Of a stretch of DNA of 6,731 bases, positions 5,409 to 6,731 are shown piece after piece. Position 1 is the first letter of the stretch. Each line of letters starts with the position of its first letter. The notes below the pieces were generated by a model. That model did not search any database. It saw only the letters and a program-made list of their open reading frames with translations, and had not been told where the DNA came from. The stretch is from assembly GCA_003164255.1 (NCBI GenBank), contig PLST01000013.1, positions 1 to 6,731 on the forward strand, read 5' to 3'. This DNA comes from Acidobacteriaceae bacterium (GTDB lineage Bacteria > Acidobacteriota > Terriglobia > Terriglobales > Acidobacteriaceae). Position numbers and translations under genes: made by a program.

Positions 5409-5423
5409 CCTCTTGAAGAGAGG
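5409..5423 (-). terminator. Weak hairpin just after the PRTRC operon
   Basis: CCTCT and AGAGG form a 5-bp stem with a 5-base loop, 11 bases past the stop of the PRTRC E gene. No T-run follows on the minus strand, so it is at best a weak or Rho-assisted end signal. Confidence 0.2.
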
Positions 5424-5434
5424 AATGGTGGCCG

Positions 5435-5971
5435 TCAGGCCGCGTCATCCAGTTCTTCGACCTCTTCGATTGGTTCATCATCGTCGATCTCAGCAAATCC
5501 GAGGTCTTCATCAGATTCGGCTGGCGCGGCGGTGGGAGTGGTCGCCGGTGTCGGCATATCGAAGAGGCTTGCCGGCTTCTGCGGTGCGGGCTTCGCAGGC
5601 TCGGTAGGCTTGGCTGAAGGGGCATTCTGAGTAACTTCTGTCTTCGCCGGTACTGACTTTGTTGCGGTCTTCGACTTCGCACGCGCTTCGGTCTGAGCCG
5701 CCTTGGAGGCTGCATCCATCTCAGCTTTTGCCTTCTCCAGGGTGTTCTTCATCTGGAGATGGGAACCAACGAAGCTGACGATGGTCGTTGACAACTCGGC
5801 GTCGAGTTCCTCGGCTGTGCCGGTTACGCTGAGCGGGGTGGTAAGAGCATCATTGTCGCCGTCTTTGATCTTCTTCGGCACAATGTTCACCCGGATCTGG
5901 TCTGTATCGACAAGCGTGACCGTCAGTAAAACCGCGCGGTCGCGCAGGACTGGTAGAAGCTCTTTGAACAT
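5435..5971 (-). CDS. PRTRC system protein E
   Basis: The 178-residue product matches PRTRC system protein E. Seen: a conserved N-terminal part (about 1-75; MFKELLPVLRDRAVLLTVTL, then a VNIVPKKIKDGDNDALTTPL stretch), a helical section at 75-100, a Lys/Pro/Ala-rich linker at 100-150, and a strongly acidic tail (about 152-178, with EEVEELDDAA at the end). Known: PRTRC cassettes are conserved gene sets, named for ParB-related and ThiF-related proteins, found on plasmids and integrated elements; the biochemical role of protein E is not established. The start is secure: AGGAGA lies seven bases before the ATG and falls right at the stop codon of the upstream gene, leaving only 14 bp between the genes, so translation is probably coupled. 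Oddly, no PRTRC C, F, B, A, D or ThiF gene follows on this side; any others must lie upstream, beyond the window's right edge. The long disordered and acidic C-terminal region may vary between homologues. Confidence 0.88.
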   Translation of the reverse strand: MFKELLPVLRDRAVLLTVTLVDTDQIRVNIVPKKIKDGDNDALTTPLSVTGTAEELDAELSTTIVSFVGSHLQMKNTLEKAKAEMDAASKAAQTEARAKSKTATKSVPAKTEVTQNAPSAKPTEPAKPAPQKPASLFDMPTPATTPTAAPAESDEDLGFAEIDDDEPIEEVEELDDAA

Positions 5972-5985
5972 GAACAGTTCTCCTC

Positions 5986-6321
5986 TTATGGATTCCGCTT
6001 GTTGATTGACGGCCGCTTTCTCACTGGTTTCTTGAGTTCCGGATCATCCCATTGCATGGTGTACTGCTGTCCCAAGGCCAGGTTTTCGATATAGGCTGCC
6101 GGGTCGTTTTCGCGCTGCCAGAGAAGGCGATAGAGAGTATTGACGGCTGATTTCATCATGGCCTTTATCTCTTCGTCGGAGATGTGGGATACAGCGGAAT
6201 TGCCACTGCAAACCGCGCACGGCTTCCCCGCGTGCAATGCTTCAATGGGACCGTTGCGAAAGGCCAAAGCAACCATTGCTTTCGCTTCGAGGGCCAGAGT
6301 GTGGTCGAGAGTTATCTGCAT
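5986..6321 (-). CDS. 111-residue protein with a CxxC motif, in operon with PRTRC E
   Basis: I do not recognise the family. Seen: an N-terminal helix (TLALEAKAMVALAFRNGPIE), then LHAGKPCAVCSG with C35 and C38 forming a CxxC motif, a second helical part (SDEEIKAMMKSAVNTLYRLL), a segment with DPAAYIE and QYTMQWDDPE, and a basic tail (KKPVRKRPSINKRNP). There is no second CxxC, so a full zinc ribbon would need other ligands (H30 and H46 are nearby) or a dimer. The ATG has GGAGG four bases upstream on the minus strand. Its stop is 14 bp before the PRTRC E start, and the PRTRC E ribosome binding site sits in that gap. The context suggests an accessory component of the PRTRC-bearing element; the function is unknown. 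Confidence 0.75.
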   Translation of the reverse strand: MQITLDHTLALEAKAMVALAFRNGPIEALHAGKPCAVCSGNSAVSHISDEEIKAMMKSAVNTLYRLLWQRENDPAAYIENLALGQQYTMQWDDPELKKPVRKRPSINKRNP

Positions 6322-6369
6322 GGAGCCTCCGATACTCTCAAACCATACATTCTGCGCAGGAATGACGCA

Positions 6370-6731
6370 TCAATTCATCTTGAACGATGCAGGTGCGAAC
6401 CAGGCACGTCTTCTCGTCTTCGACCAAAGCTGCGGATCGACGGGCAAAGGGCTGGTGACCCCACGTTGAGCGTTGAAGAAGCCGCCGTGGTGCGTGAGCT
6501 TTCCATAGCGAAAGAACTGCGCCAGCATGGCCAGTGCGCTCAATGCCAGTGTTTGGTTGATGAATGGTTCTTGGCGATCCAGGGCCTCGACGGCGGAACA
6601 ACTGGGCAGCGGATCTTCACCAGATTCGGCGTCGATGATCTCGGGATAGAGTTCGCTCACGGTGCGCAACCGGGCGGCCTTCCTGCGATTGCGAGCGTTC
6701 AATGGTTGGCCGAGAACGAACTGGCCGCTGG
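6370..6731 (-). CDS. Unrecognised protein upstream in the PRTRC-type operon (5' end beyond the window)
   Basis: The minus-strand frame stays open to the window edge, so the gene is probably truncated at its 5' end. A TTG at 6702 could start a 110-residue product, but the extra in-frame residues GQFVLGQPLNARNRRKAARL run smoothly across it and no clear ribosome binding site precedes that TTG. Seen: a basic N-terminal stretch, an acidic loop (IIDAESGEDPLP), a hydrophobic helix (FINQTLALSALAMLAQFFRY) and a Trp/Arg-rich end (KTRRRAWFAPASFKMN). It resembles no family I know. It lies 48 bp upstream of the CxxC-protein gene in the same direction and is probably part of the same transcript. Confidence 0.6.
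   Translation of the reverse strand, partial: SGQFVLGQPLNARNRRKAARLRTVSELYPEIIDAESGEDPLPSCSAVEALDRQEPFINQTLALSALAMLAQFFRYGKLTHHGGFFNAQRGVTSPLPVDPQLWSKTRRRAWFAPASFKMN

Larger units (their letters stand above)
4867..5434. other. Long stretch without a convincing gene
   Basis: Two frames here have protein-like content but lack supported starts. On the plus strand, 4911-5081 encodes 56 residues from a preceding stop, including DGMTIEEAEMIVSQLGWKP, with only a weakly preceded ATG at 4980. On the minus strand, 5266-5057 encodes 69 residues with no ATG, including CIGCNILAGLDSAAKGSVKA and VISELAVSELAVIQALFANR. They overlap only at one end, so both could be gene remnants. A larger minus-strand frame (5249-4428) runs antisense through the H1-like gene and is rejected. 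A 15-bp tandem repeat lies at 5086-5115. The stretch separates the plus-strand genes from the leftward PRTRC operon. Confidence 0.4.

Overview
This 6.7 kb window looks like a gene-poor accessory stretch from a Gram-negative soil-type bacterium. I would guess an Acidobacteriota member, but this is inference from gene style only: a lysine/alanine histone H1-like protein, a VIT-type transporter, a PRTRC gene, and decayed fragments whose C-termini resemble hypothetical proteins of that phylum. No marker gene is present to prove it. Base composition looks moderately GC-rich throughout, and no tRNA, rRNA, CRISPR array or transposase was found.

Left part (1-2062): the tail of an unidentified gene ends at 119. 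It is followed by a complete U32-family protein (224-1498) carrying two separate cysteine clusters, so it is more likely an iron-sulfur hydroxylase-type or maturation protein than a protease. Then comes about 560 bp without an intact gene, which on the minus strand holds the broken remains of at least one protein gene (1654-1972).

Middle (2063-5434): a complete VIT1/CCC1-family Fe2+/Mn2+ transporter (2063-2758) has a short frameshifted reading frame at its 3' end. Next is a 92-residue hydrophilic protein built from two 35-residue tandem repeats (3256-3534), bracketed by a 34-bp direct repeat 439 bp apart. A 23-residue single-membrane-span peptide with a strong ribosome binding site (4059-4130) is followed by a convergent C-terminal gene fragment (4146-4319). 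A 102-residue histone H1-like basic protein (4558-4866) ends in four 30-bp repeats. From 4867 to 5434 there is only short open sequence without a convincing gene.

Right part (5435-6731): three genes read leftward as a probable operon. In transcription order they are an unrecognised partial gene entering at the window edge, an unrecognised 111-residue protein with a CxxC motif, and PRTRC system protein E. PRTRC cassettes are plasmid- or integrative-element-associated gene sets that include ParB-like and ThiF-like proteins, so the right edge probably belongs to a plasmid or integrated element that continues beyond the window. PRTRC E is the last gene on this side, so the operon ends here.

The best leads for something undescribed are the two unknown genes upstream of PRTRC E, the repeat protein with its flanking direct repeats, the tiny membrane peptide, and a recurring ATTCCGG-centred motif upstream of several plus-strand genes. 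No complete new defence or mobile system is visible inside the window.
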